DNA of 64,000 nt from the NCBI RefSeq assembly GCF_029868385.1, contig NZ_JARWNX010000031.1, positions 54,661 to 118,660 on the forward strand, written 5' to 3'. Positions 42,257 to 51,743 of the stretch are shown piece after piece (within the stretch, counting starts at the first letter, position 1; every line of letters begins with the position of its first letter). This DNA is from Nocardia cyriacigeorgica (GTDB taxonomy: Bacteria; Actinomycetota; Actinomycetes; Mycobacteriales; Mycobacteriaceae). Made by a program: the position numbers and the translations under genes. Under the pieces are notes generated by a model that ran no database searches, was not told the DNA's origin, and was given only the letters and a program-made list of their open reading frames with translations.

Positions 42257-44011
42257 GTGTCAGCGGCCGAGGACGCGTTCTACACGGGTGTACAGAGTTT
42301 GGGGCTTGTCGCCGGAGGTGTGCGCAACGAACAACATGCGGCCGCCGCCTTCCGGACGGCGACCGACCTCGATCCGGACATGTGCGATGCCTGGTTGGGC
42401 CGCGCGATGGCCGGCGAGGTGACCTCCGAGGTGATCTACGGTGCGTACCGCTCCGTGCACAACCTCTATCGAGACCAGCAGCGCGCCGGCCTGGCCGATC
42501 GCGCGTTGTGGTGTCAGGTCGAAGTGGGCATGTACGGCCTGCGGGTCGCCATGGCCGACCGCGACCAGATCTCGATCGCACAGGCCTGTTTCTACGCCGA
42601 TGGCGGCGAATGGCGTGAGGCCGCGGCGATCCTCGACGAGGTACCCGGCGATGAAGTGGCCGGATTCGTCCGCATGTCGCTGTACTACCGGACCGAACGA
42701 TGGACGGAAGTGATCGCCGCGCGTACCGCGCAGCCGTCGTTGGAGGACGGGCTGCTCGATATCGCGGCCGAGTTGATGACCGCATCGGCCCTCGCCCATC
42801 TCGGACGTTTCGGCGAGGCGATGCCACGCGCCCAGCGCATCGTCGAGGACAGCTCCTCGGGCAACCTGTCCTATATCTGGGCCGATGCGCACTTCTTGCT
42901 CGGAATGCTGCTGCGGCACAATGGCGATACCGAGGCCGCCGACAAGGTGCTCGGCGGGTTGCAGGGCTCCGGCCTCTGGGGCGAGCGCGAAGAGTGGCAG
43001 CGCGCGGTGCGCGACAAGAGCTACCGCTTCGCGATCACCACGCCGGAATTGATCGCTTCTCGCTCCGACATATGGGACGCGCGCTCCGGCGACGATCCGG
43101 TACAGGTCGCCGCTACCGCCGCCAAGGCCGAACGCGAGACACTGCTGACCGAAGCCTCCGAACTACTGAACGCCCAGATCGGGATGGCGTCGGTGAAGGA
43201 GCAGGTGGACCGGCTCAAATCCGGTGTGCTGATGGACCAGGTACGCGCCAAGCGCGGCCTCGCGGTCGAATCCAAATCGCAGCATCTGATCTTCTCCGGG
43301 CCGCCGGGTACCGGTAAGACCACCATCGCCAGGGTGATCGCGAAGATCTTCGCCGGTCTCGGTGTCGTGCAGAACGCCGAGGTGATCGAGGTCTCGCGTA
43401 ATGACATGGTCGGTACCCACCTGGGCCACACCGCGCCCAAGACCAACGCGTTGATCGACTCGGCGCTCGGCGGAGTTCTGTTCATCGATGAGGCGTACAC
43501 CCTGATCCAGGAGGGGCTCTCCGGCGGCGATGCCTTCGGTAAGGAAGCGGTCGACACCCTGCTGGCCCGGATGGAGAACGACCGGGACAAGCTCGTCGTG
43601 ATCATCGCGGGCTACGAAGACGAGATCGATCGGTTCCTCGCCTCCAACGACGGTCTGGCCTCCCGCTTCACCAAACGCGTCCGTTTCTCCAGCTATGGCG
43701 CGAACGAGCTGGTGCAGATCGCCGAACACATTGCCGAGAAGAAGGACTCGATCCTGTCCGACCAGGCCAGGGAGGTGCTGCGGCAGCGTTGCGAGCAGTT
43801 GGCCGAACAGAACCGCGATGGTAGGCGCCTGATCGACCTCGCGGGCAACGGCCGTTTCGTCCGCAATGTGGTGGAGGCGGCGGAAGCCGAACGTGACTAC
43901 CGGTTCACCCGCGACAATCTGGACGTGACGACGATGACCGACGAAGAACTGATGACCGTCGACGTCGCCGATATCACCTCCGCGCTGGCGGGTTTGGCGC
44001 CGACCAGGTGA
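42257..44011 (+). CDS. eccA: ESX AAA+ ATPase EccA
   Basis: A 584-residue CbxX/CfxQ-type AAA+ ATPase. The N-terminal 280 residues are TPR-like helices (AAFRTATDLDPDMCDAWLGRAM), and the C-terminal motor has Walker A GPPGTGKT at about 346-353 and Walker B VLFIDEAY near 405-412. EccA is the cytoplasmic ATPase of ESX systems, thought to act on substrate-chaperone complexes such as PE-PPE-EspG. Length is normal. GTG start with GAAGGGAAG upstream. eccB begins five bases after its stop. Confidence 0.92.
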   Translation: MSAAEDAFYTGVQSLGLVAGGVRNEQHAAAAFRTATDLDPDMCDAWLGRAMAGEVTSEVIYGAYRSVHNLYRDQQRAGLADRALWCQVEVGMYGLRVAMADRDQISIAQACFYADGGEWREAAAILDEVPGDEVAGFVRMSLYYRTERWTEVIAARTAQPSLEDGLLDIAAELMTASALAHLGRFGEAMPRAQRIVEDSSSGNLSYIWADAHFLLGMLLRHNGDTEAADKVLGGLQGSGLWGEREEWQRAVRDKSYRFAITTPELIASRSDIWDARSGDDPVQVAATAAKAERETLLTEASELLNAQIGMASVKEQVDRLKSGVLMDQVRAKRGLAVESKSQHLIFSGPPGTGKTTIARVIAKIFAGLGVVQNAEVIEVSRNDMVGTHLGHTAPKTNALIDSALGGVLFIDEAYTLIQEGLSGGDAFGKEAVDTLLARMENDRDKLVVIIAGYEDEIDRFLASNDGLASRFTKRVRFSSYGANELVQIAEHIAEKKDSILSDQAREVLRQRCEQLAEQNRDGRRLIDLAGNGRFVRNVVEAAEAERDYRFTRDNLDVTTMTDEELMTVDVADITSALAGLAPTR

Positions 44012-44015
44012 TCTG

Positions 44016-45572
44016 ATGGCACGTTTCCGGGTGGTGACCAAACACCAGATATCGGGCTGGCGTTTTCTCCTGCACCGGATCGAGCATGCGCTCGTTCGCC
44101 GTGACGCGTCGATGATCGATGACCCGCAGCGCGGGCGGTCGACGGCGCTGACCATCGGTATCGCGCTTGCCTGTGTCGGTGTGGTCGGTGCCGCGGTGAT
44201 GGCGTTCTTCAAACCGGCCAAAGTGGTGGGTGATTCGAAGATCGTCGCCGACAAGGACACCGGTGCGCTGTATGTCCGTATCGGTGAGCGGCTGCACCCC
44301 GCATTGAATCTGACCTCGGCGCGGCTTGTCATCGGTTCGGCCGAAACGCCGGTGAAGGTATCCGGCGGCGAGTTGTCGAAGTATCCGCGGGGGCCGTGGG
44401 TCGGAATCCCCGGTGCCCCGGGAAATATCATCGACTCGAACGAGAAGGATTCGTCCTGGACGGTGTGCGACAGCACGCGTACCGGCGCGGCGTCGCCGGT
44501 CAACCCGCAGACCGGGCTGCCCACCGTCACACTGTCCGCACCGCAGACCACCGCGATCGGCGGTCCGCTCGAGGTCGACGGGCAAACCGCTCGTAAGCTC
44601 GCCGGAGCCGAGGCGAGGCTGCTGCGCGACGCGTCCACCACCTGGCTGATCTATGCCGACCCGGAGCAGGGTTATGTGCGTGCGGCCATCGACCTTGCCG
44701 ACTCCGCCGTGGTGCTCGCACTCGGCATCGACCCGACCGCGACGGTGGTCGCCGCGTCCAAGGGACTCATCGAGGCCATTCCCGAGGTTCCGCCCATCAG
44801 GGTGCCGCAGATTCCGGGCGCCGGCGAGATGGCCACCCTGTCCACCGGTCTGACGGTGCCGGTGGGGTCGGTGCTGACCGTATCGGCCGCCGAGAAGGAG
44901 GGGGCCAGCTACGTGGTATCGCAGTCCGGCGTCGTGCGGGTGAGCGAGGTGCTGGCCGCAATGATCCGCAATGCCGACTCCCAGGGCGCGATCTCGCGCC
45001 GCACAGTCGGACCGGACGTGATCGCGGCGAATCTGCGGCCCGGTGCCTGGCCGGGGACCGCGACGTATCCGGCCGGTGAGGTGCAGATCGTGGAGCCGGA
45101 GCGTTTCGGGGTCACCTGCTATCACTGGTCGCGCTCCGACGGCGATGCCGCCGCAACAACCGAGTTGCTGGCGGGGGACCGGTTGCCGTTGCCCGCCGGT
45201 GAACAGGGCCGTACCGTCCCGCTGGTGACCGCGCAGTCATCGCAGGGCACCACCGCGAATGCCGCCTACCTTCCCCGGACGACCGGCCATTTCGTCCAGA
45301 TCACCGGATCGGACCGGGCTTCACCGCTGCGTGAGTCGCTGTTCTGGATCTCCGACAGCGGTGTGCGTTACGGCATCGATGTCGGTGAGGCCGGCGGCAC
45401 CGCTGCCACGCAGACGTTGTCCGCACTGGCGCTGCGCAAGCCCGTACCAGCCCCATGGAGCATTGTGTCGCTATTCGCAGTCGGCCCCACCCTGTCGAAA
45501 GCCGACGCCCGCATCCTGCATGACGGAATCCCGGCGGACAAGACCGGTGTCGGGTTCGGCGAACCGTCGTGA
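44016..45572 (+). CDS. eccB: ESX core membrane protein EccB
   Basis: A 518-residue protein starting MARFRVVTKHQISGWRFLLHRIEHALVRRD, the typical EccB N-terminus, with one membrane helix at about 47-66 (ALTIGIALACVGVVGAAVM) and a large outer domain of repeated units (LYVRIGERLHPALNLTSARL). EccB forms the extracytoplasmic part of the ESX membrane complex with EccC, D and E. Its stop overlaps the GTG start of eccC (GTGA). Two outer cysteines (WTVCDS and GVTCYH) probably form the conserved disulfide. Confidence 0.93.
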   Translation: MARFRVVTKHQISGWRFLLHRIEHALVRRDASMIDDPQRGRSTALTIGIALACVGVVGAAVMAFFKPAKVVGDSKIVADKDTGALYVRIGERLHPALNLTSARLVIGSAETPVKVSGGELSKYPRGPWVGIPGAPGNIIDSNEKDSSWTVCDSTRTGAASPVNPQTGLPTVTLSAPQTTAIGGPLEVDGQTARKLAGAEARLLRDASTTWLIYADPEQGYVRAAIDLADSAVVLALGIDPTATVVAASKGLIEAIPEVPPIRVPQIPGAGEMATLSTGLTVPVGSVLTVSAAEKEGASYVVSQSGVVRVSEVLAAMIRNADSQGAISRRTVGPDVIAANLRPGAWPGTATYPAGEVQIVEPERFGVTCYHWSRSDGDAAATTELLAGDRLPLPAGEQGRTVPLVTAQSSQGTTANAAYLPRTTGHFVQITGSDRASPLRESLFWISDSGVRYGIDVGEAGGTAATQTLSALALRKPVPAPWSIVSLFAVGPTLSKADARILHDGIPADKTGVGFGEPS

Positions 45573-48500
45573 GCGCCACCCGTCGATATGTCCGTCCGGC
45601 CCGGATGGTCCGTGGCCCCAAAGCTCCTGCGGTGACCGAACTCCGGTTGCAGCCGCCTACCGAACTTCCCAAGCCGGTACCACCATCCAAATTCAAGGTG
45701 ATTCTGCCTGTGATCATGGTGGCGGCAATGGTGGGCATGATGGTGATGCTCTTCCGCAGCGGGATGAACATGTCGCCGATGATGCTGTTCTTCCCGATGA
45801 TGATGATGGTGTCGATGTTCGGCATGATGAGCGGGCAGATGGGTGGCGGCGGGGGCACTTCGGCGGCGAGTCTCAACGAAGAACGCAAGGACTACCTGCG
45901 CAGTCTCACCGATAACCGGAAGACGGTGCACGACGCGGAACGCGATCTGCACACCTACCTGCGCTATACCCATCCCGGCCCGATCGAGATCGCCCGTCTG
46001 GTCGGCGGCAAGCGCATGTGGGAGGTGCAGGTCGCCAGCCCGCAGTTCCTGCGTATTCGCATCGGACGCGGTCGCATCGCCAATCAGGTGCGGGTGATCG
46101 TGCCGGAGGCGGCACCGACCTCGGATCTGGATCCCGTCGGTGTGGTCGAGCTGACCCGCTTCGCGAAGGCGTATTCGACCGTCGGCGGAATGCCGGTGGC
46201 GATCAATATGTTGTCCGCGCCGCAGATCGGTTTCGATGGCGACCCGGTCGCTGTCGCCGGTCTGATCCGCGCGATGGTGGCCGAAGCCGCGGTGTTGCAC
46301 GGCCCGGATCAGATGGCGATCGCCGCGGCGCTCACCGATCCCGACGCGCTGGAGTGGGCGTGGCTGAAATGGTTGCCGCACACACAACATCCCACCGACA
46401 CCGATGCGATCGGCGCCACCCGCATGGTGTACCGCAGTGTCGGTGAGTTGCGCGCGAAGGTATTGGCCGGGCTCAATCGAGGACCGTTCTCCGCCAACAG
46501 CGAGCCTGCGCTGGACCGCAAACATCATCTGCTGATCGTCGATGTCGGCGGACCGGCCAACGAGCGTGATATCTCCGGTATCGATGGCTGCACCTGGTTG
46601 CGGCTCGGCCCGTCGGAGCATTCGTTACCGCGTGCCCTGAAATTCATGGTGGATTCCGATCGTTCGCTCAGCGAGGTGACGTCGCGGGGTGTCCGGCGTG
46701 TCGGTATCGCGGACACGATGTCGTTGCCCGCGATGATGGCGCTGGCCCGCAGGGTGGCGCCCTACCGGCTGTCCACGGTGGTGGAGGCCGTCGCCGCGGA
46801 ACAGGCGGGCGGCGGCACCTCATGGGAGGAGATGGTCGGGGTCACCGATCCGGGCGCCATCCGTGCGGAGCAGCAGTGGCCGGTGCGGCGCGACAGCGAT
46901 CGGGCGCGGCTGAATATCCCGTTCGGCCATGATCCGGCCGGTGCCGTCGTCTACCTCGACATCAAGGAATCCGCCGAGGAAGGTATGGGCCCGCACGGTA
47001 TGTGCATCGGGGCCACCGGTTCCGGAAAGTCGGAATTCCTGCGAACCCTTGTGCTTTCGGCAGTGGCGACGCACTCGCCCGACACCCTCAACCTCCTGCT
47101 GGTCGACTTCAAGGGTGGCGCCACCTTCCTCGGTTTCGACCGGCTCTCGCACGTGACCGCCGTCGTCACCAATATGGAAGAAGAGTCCGACCTGGTCACC
47201 CGTATGGAGGACGTGATCAACGGCGAGATGGTGCGCCGTCAGCGGATTCTGCGCGACGCGGGCAATTTCGCCAATGTCGCCGACTATGAGCGAGCACGGG
47301 AGCAGGGCGCGGATCTGGCGCCGTTGCCGACCCTGTTCATCATCCTGGACGAGTTCGCCGAACTGCTCGAGCATTACCCGGACTTCTCCAAACTGTTCGT
47401 CGCGATCGGACGACTCGGTCGATCGCTGCGCATCCATCTGCTGCTCTCGTCGCAGAAAGTGCCCGCCAACCGCATGGGCGAGCTCGAAGCGCATCTGTCC
47501 TATCGGATCGCGTTGCGCACCAACCAGACCAGCGACTCCCGTGACGCCATCGGTACCGCCGATGCGTATCACCTGCCGAAGAAGCCGGGTTCGGGGTATC
47601 TGCGGGTCGGTTCCGGTGACCTTCAGCGTTTCCAGGCGACCTATGTCGGTGACTCCTACACGCCGCGAGCGACTGTGTCGAATGCCGGGGGCGGAGGCAA
47701 CCGGGCCCGGCGTCCAGGAGGTGGCTACCGGCCACCGCAGCGTTTCACCACCGGGCCGGTGTCGGAGCAACGTCCAGCGGTGGTCGAGCAGACCCAGACC
47801 CAGACCGCGGCCCGGCCCGACGCCGCCGCGGATGCGGACCAGATCACCGTGATGGAAACGGTCCTGCAACAGCTTGCTGGGAACGGTCGACCTGCGCACC
47901 GGATGTGGCTGCCGCCCTTGAATACTCCGCCCACGCTCGACCGGCTCACCGAAGGGGCGGAAGTGGGAACACTCCGGGTTCCGGTCGCATTGATCGACCG
48001 GCCGCGTCAGCAGCGCCAGGACTTCTGGTCCGCCGACCTGTCCGGCGCCGGCGGCCATATGGCGATCGTGGGTGGCCCGCAGTCCGGTAAGTCGACCGCA
48101 TTGCAGACCTTCATTCTGTCCGCCGCGCTCACCCATACCCCCGAGCAGGTCCAGTTCTACTGTCTGGACTTCTCCGGTGGCGCTTTGGCGGTGTTGCGGG
48201 GGCTGCCGCACGTCGGGTCGGTCGCTGGTGCCCGCGACGAGGATCGGATCCGGCGCACTATCGCGCTGATCACCAATCTGCTCGAGGCCAGGCAGAGCTT
48301 GTTCGCCGAGTACGGGATCGACACCACCCGCAAGTTCCGCACCATGCGCAACGAGTACGGTTTCCGCCCGCCTTGGGTCGACCGGGATCCGCACGGCGAT
48401 GTCTTCCTGGTGATCGATGGCTGGGATATCGGGTTCGCCACCAATGGACCCTATTTCGACGAGTACGGCTCGACGATGGAACAGCTCGCCTTGCAAGGGC

Positions 48501-49591
48501 TGAATTTCGGTATTCACCTTGTTGTCTCGAGCTCCCGCTGGATCGCGATCCGGCCGTCGGTCAAGGACATGATTCAGACCCGGGTCGAGATGCGACTCGG
48601 TGATCTGACCGACACCACATTCAACACCCACCGCAACGTCATCGCTGCCATTCCGGCCGATCGGCCCGGTCGCTGTATTTCCACCGAGGCGCTGCACATG
48701 TTCACCGCCCTGCCGCGTATTGATGGTGTGGCTGAAGCGGACTCGGCAGCGGACGGGCTCGCGGCAGCGATCGAAGAGGTCGGGCGCCGCTATCCAGGGC
48801 GTCGAGCACCTGAGGTGAAACTGCTGCCCGCGCAGCTCGATTACGATGCGATTCCGTCCCGGCCCGCGCCGACGAATCTGGCCGAACGGCTGGTTGTTCC
48901 GTTCGGTGTGCGTGAATCGGACTTGAGCGCCGCCACGATCGACTTCGGTGTCTCGACCCACTTCATGGTGCTCGGCTCGTCCGGATCTGGTAAGTCGTCG
49001 GTGCTCGCCGCGCTGCTGGAATCGATCACCCGCCAGTTCGACGCCTCACAGGCTCGAGTGCTGCTCATCGACTATCGCCGTAGGCATCTCGGTGCGGTTC
49101 CCGACGATATGCTGATCGCGCATTTGACCAATGAACGCGACGTGATCGAGGGGCTGCCGCCGCTGATCTCGAAGATGCGTGGTCGGCGTCCACCCGACTC
49201 GGTGACCACACGCCAGCTCGCGGAGCGCTCCTGGTGGTCGGGTCCCGAGGTGTTCGTCTTCGTCGACGACTACCACATGGTGGTGCAGCGCGGTGGGCTG
49301 AATCCGCTCGAGCCGCTGAAGGAGATCCTCGTGGACGGCCGTGACACGGGCCTGCACGCGATCATGGCGCGCAATATCGCTCAGGCCGATACCGCCCTGT
49401 ATGACAACGTCATCGGACAGATCAAGAACCTCAACTCCTCCGGTTTGATCATGGACGGCACTCGACAGGACGGCGTGCTCTTGGGTGATGTGCGCCCGTC
49501 CAAGCAGCCGCCGGGCCGCGGAATCCTGGTGGAGCCGATGCTTTCTCGGCGTGATCTCGTCCAGTCGGCGTGGATAACACCACGGCTGTGA
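45569..49591 (+). CDS. eccC: ESX secretion motor EccC (three FtsK-like ATPase domains)
   Basis: A 1340-residue fused EccCa-EccCb. Two membrane helices (about 45-63 and 68-88, very Met-rich: MSPMMLFFPMMMMVSMFGMM), then three FtsK/SpoIIIE domains with Walker A GATGSGKS (about 481), GGPQSGKS (about 834) and GSSGSGKS (about 1134), and Walker B ILDEF, VIDGW and VDDY. It is the coupling ATPase that recruits Esx substrates and drives secretion. All three P-loops keep Lys and Ser. A Gln/Thr-rich linker sits between domains 1 and 2 (about 700-770). Confidence 0.95.
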   Translation: MSATRRYVRPARMVRGPKAPAVTELRLQPPTELPKPVPPSKFKVILPVIMVAAMVGMMVMLFRSGMNMSPMMLFFPMMMMVSMFGMMSGQMGGGGGTSAASLNEERKDYLRSLTDNRKTVHDAERDLHTYLRYTHPGPIEIARLVGGKRMWEVQVASPQFLRIRIGRGRIANQVRVIVPEAAPTSDLDPVGVVELTRFAKAYSTVGGMPVAINMLSAPQIGFDGDPVAVAGLIRAMVAEAAVLHGPDQMAIAAALTDPDALEWAWLKWLPHTQHPTDTDAIGATRMVYRSVGELRAKVLAGLNRGPFSANSEPALDRKHHLLIVDVGGPANERDISGIDGCTWLRLGPSEHSLPRALKFMVDSDRSLSEVTSRGVRRVGIADTMSLPAMMALARRVAPYRLSTVVEAVAAEQAGGGTSWEEMVGVTDPGAIRAEQQWPVRRDSDRARLNIPFGHDPAGAVVYLDIKESAEEGMGPHGMCIGATGSGKSEFLRTLVLSAVATHSPDTLNLLLVDFKGGATFLGFDRLSHVTAVVTNMEEESDLVTRMEDVINGEMVRRQRILRDAGNFANVADYERAREQGADLAPLPTLFIILDEFAELLEHYPDFSKLFVAIGRLGRSLRIHLLLSSQKVPANRMGELEAHLSYRIALRTNQTSDSRDAIGTADAYHLPKKPGSGYLRVGSGDLQRFQATYVGDSYTPRATVSNAGGGGNRARRPGGGYRPPQRFTTGPVSEQRPAVVEQTQTQTAARPDAAADADQITVMETVLQQLAGNGRPAHRMWLPPLNTPPTLDRLTEGAEVGTLRVPVALIDRPRQQRQDFWSADLSGAGGHMAIVGGPQSGKSTALQTFILSAALTHTPEQVQFYCLDFSGGALAVLRGLPHVGSVAGARDEDRIRRTIALITNLLEARQSLFAEYGIDTTRKFRTMRNEYGFRPPWVDRDPHGDVFLVIDGWDIGFATNGPYFDEYGSTMEQLALQGLNFGIHLVVSSSRWIAIRPSVKDMIQTRVEMRLGDLTDTTFNTHRNVIAAIPADRPGRCISTEALHMFTALPRIDGVAEADSAADGLAAAIEEVGRRYPGRRAPEVKLLPAQLDYDAIPSRPAPTNLAERLVVPFGVRESDLSAATIDFGVSTHFMVLGSSGSGKSSVLAALLESITRQFDASQARVLLIDYRRRHLGAVPDDMLIAHLTNERDVIEGLPPLISKMRGRRPPDSVTTRQLAERSWWSGPEVFVFVDDYHMVVQRGGLNPLEPLKEILVDGRDTGLHAIMARNIAQADTALYDNVIGQIKNLNSSGLIMDGTRQDGVLLGDVRPSKQPPGRGILVEPMLSRRDLVQSAWITPRL

Positions 49592-49601
49592 TGTGTGAGA
49601 C

Positions 49602-49621
49602 TTCCCACTGCTGGGTATAAT
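49602..49621 (+). promoter_or_regulatory. TTCCCA-N4-TGGGAA motif, copy 7, with TATAAT
   Basis: TTCCCA-CTGC-TGGGTA overlaps a perfect TATAAT -10 box (49616-49621). This is the clearest promoter in the cluster, upstream of the substrate genes, which begin at 49687. Confidence 0.7.
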
Positions 49622-49686
49622 TTACCGTTCTACTCAGAACCGGGCTCGATCCGAGTCCGGATCGTGACGCTGATTGGAGTAATGCG

Positions 49687-50007
49687 ATGTCACTCCCTCT
49701 TAATGTCTCGTCTGAGCACCTGCTGTTGACCAGTGCTGGCATGGGTTTTGATCAGTCCGCGTTCGAGGCTGCGCTGATTCACCAAGCGCCGGGGACGCAA
49801 GCAATGCCCGCTGCCCTCGACGAAGTCAGCGGTGCAGCGAAGGAAGTATTCAACGCCGCTGGCATGGACTTTCTCGGTGTTACCGGCGACGGCGCCTTCA
49901 AGGGGCGCGACGGAGGTGAGGTGCTGAAGCCGGTTGCCGTCGAGTACACCGCCACCGACATCGCCTCGGGTGGCACAGTCTCCAGTCTCAGCCAGGCCTT
50001 CATATAG
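49687..50007 (+). CDS. PE-like ESX substrate
   Basis: A 106-residue helical protein in the PE position directly after eccC and before a PPE-like gene. The PAALDEVSGAAKEVF stretch matches the PE pattern and there is a C-terminal YxxxD secretion signal (Y87-T-A-T-D91). The Pro-Glu dipeptide that names the family is absent near the N-terminus (NVSSEHLL instead). It should form a heterodimer with the next product and be recognised through the YxxxD tail. Confidence 0.75.
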   Translation: MSLPLNVSSEHLLLTSAGMGFDQSAFEAALIHQAPGTQAMPAALDEVSGAAKEVFNAAGMDFLGVTGDGAFKGRDGGEVLKPVAVEYTATDIASGGTVSSLSQAFI

Positions 50008-50037
50008 AGCGCAGAAACACCGGAAAGAGGTGGCATT

Positions 50038-51363
50038 GTGCCGATCTTCGCTGCGGATCCTCTGTTCTGGATTTCCTACAAGCTGCACACGGGCCCCGGG
50101 GCGTTTCCCATGATAGGTACCTCGAATACCTATCACGGGATCGCTGAAACACTGCGCATCGCGGCATCGAGCACGGAGAGTCATGCCGCAAGCCTCGCGC
50201 ATACCTGGGAGGGTGACACGGCGAACAAGGCGCTCGCCGCCTATCGGCGGCACGCAGGTTGGCTTCGGCGACAGGCTCAACACGCGGACATGATCGCAGA
50301 GCGCTGTATGACTCAAGCTCACCTGTACGAGGCGGCTCGTACCACGATGCCACACTATGCGGCGATCGCCGCGAATCGGACACGAGCGCTCACCTATGCG
50401 GCTTCGGCCGGCACAGCGGTGGGCATGGCCGCGATGGCGATCAACGAGTTGGAATATGCCCTCATGGCGGAGGCCGCGATACGAACGATGGTCACCTACG
50501 CCGGGGCGTCGGCAGCGAACGCCGTGCTCCCACCCGCGGAGCCAGCGCCGCATATCGTGGCCCCGGGTGCTGGGGGTGGCGGTGATCCGCTGAACCTGCT
50601 ACCAGGCGGTGGTGGTTCGACGGCAAACGATTTCGGTCGCGGTCCTGGTGATACCAGCGGCGGCCGGGGACCTGATGGCCCCGGACCGTCGAGCCCACGT
50701 CCGGGTGATCCGGGCAGTGGGGGGCCGTCCGATCCCGGCAGCGCCGGGCCATCCGATCCCGGCACTGGTTCGCCCAGCACACCCGACACCACGCCGACGC
50801 CTGGTAACAGTGGACCGGCAGACGGTTTGCCGGGCGAGGGGCAGCTACCACCCGGTGACTCGATGACCGGTCCGGAAACCCTCGGGGAGCTGCCGATCAA
50901 CGGTCCCGACGGGCCCATCGATCCTGCGCTGACGGATATGGGCTACTTCGGAACCACGCCGGGGTCGAGGACGCTGGATGGGTTGACCGGCGGCGTGGGC
51001 AGTTCGGTCGCTCTCGGACTGGCGCGTGGTGGTATCGGCGGTATGCCCGGCGCGGCCACCGGATTCCGGATGCCGGCCAACTGGACACTGCGTGCTCCCG
51101 GTGCCACCTTCGGGGCGCTTCCTCCGGCAGGCGGTGCGCCTCCCGCACGCAACATGCCACCGCGCGGCGCGATCGCGCCCAACACACGCCGCAGGCGTCG
51201 CGACCGCGAAGAGTTGCGCAAGCCCGCCGCGGTCTACACCCCAGGCGAAACCCAGGAGGTGCCCGAACTGGAGAAACCCCCGGCCATCGGTGTCATCGAA
51301 TACCACGACGAGGACACCACGTCGCAGCACAAGGAAGTCCTCGGCGAACCAGTCCGAGGCTGA
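50038..51363 (+). CDS. PPE-like ESX substrate
   Basis: A 441-residue protein. The N-terminal 150 residues match the PPE fold (SYKLHTGPGAFPMIGTSNTYHGIAETL..., W57-E-G59, YRRHAGWLRRQAQHADM), although the PPE tripeptide is replaced. A Pro/Gly/Asp/Ser-rich region (165-300) and a Gly/Pro-rich basic tail follow. PPE proteins pair with PE proteins and are escorted by EspG, which is encoded here too. GTG start with AAAGAGG upstream. Confidence 0.8.
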   Translation: MPIFAADPLFWISYKLHTGPGAFPMIGTSNTYHGIAETLRIAASSTESHAASLAHTWEGDTANKALAAYRRHAGWLRRQAQHADMIAERCMTQAHLYEAARTTMPHYAAIAANRTRALTYAASAGTAVGMAAMAINELEYALMAEAAIRTMVTYAGASAANAVLPPAEPAPHIVAPGAGGGGDPLNLLPGGGGSTANDFGRGPGDTSGGRGPDGPGPSSPRPGDPGSGGPSDPGSAGPSDPGTGSPSTPDTTPTPGNSGPADGLPGEGQLPPGDSMTGPETLGELPINGPDGPIDPALTDMGYFGTTPGSRTLDGLTGGVGSSVALGLARGGIGGMPGAATGFRMPANWTLRAPGATFGALPPAGGAPPARNMPPRGAIAPNTRRRRRDREELRKPAAVYTPGETQEVPELEKPPAIGVIEYHDEDTTSQHKEVLGEPVRG

Positions 51364-51391
51364 GTACAGGCATACCTGGAAGGAATGAAGA

Positions 51392-51703
51392 ATGGCTATT
51401 TCGTACACCGGTGCACCGGAGGATGTGCAGGCGTTCGGTGACAAGTTCCATGGACATGTCTCCGTCATGTCCGGTCATATCACGGCGCTGGATAACGTCA
51501 AAGATCAGTTCCGCGGGGCGGTCAATAATTCGGCGACCGGCACCGCGATTCAGACGAGCTTCAACAACGCGATTTCTAAAGGCCAGCAGTTGCGAGACTT
51601 TCTGCAGCAGGCCGCCGACGTCATGAAGGCGAACGGCGCGGCGATGGACAACATCGCCCAGGAAGGCGCCGGTCAGATCGCGAAGGGCGATTACAACTTC
51701 TGA
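51392..51703 (+). CDS. EsxB-like WXG100 protein without Trp
   Basis: A 103-residue helical hairpin protein in the esxB position. The turn that normally holds WxG is FRG (QFRGAVNNSATG). Downstream helix ISKGQQLRDFLQQAADVMKANG. No YxxxD is present; it ends GDYNF. It should pair with the following protein as a secreted heterodimer. A strong ribosome site (GGAAGGA) precedes ATG, as usual for abundant Esx proteins. Confidence 0.78.
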   Translation: MAISYTGAPEDVQAFGDKFHGHVSVMSGHITALDNVKDQFRGAVNNSATGTAIQTSFNNAISKGQQLRDFLQQAADVMKANGAAMDNIAQEGAGQIAKGDYNF

Positions 51704-51743
51704 GCCGACCGGTCGGTCGATTTTTTGAAAGGAAGAATGACAA

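Noticed and set aside
46820..48961. 713-codon reverse-strand ORF
   Set aside because: Antisense to eccC; composition typical of a shadow frame.
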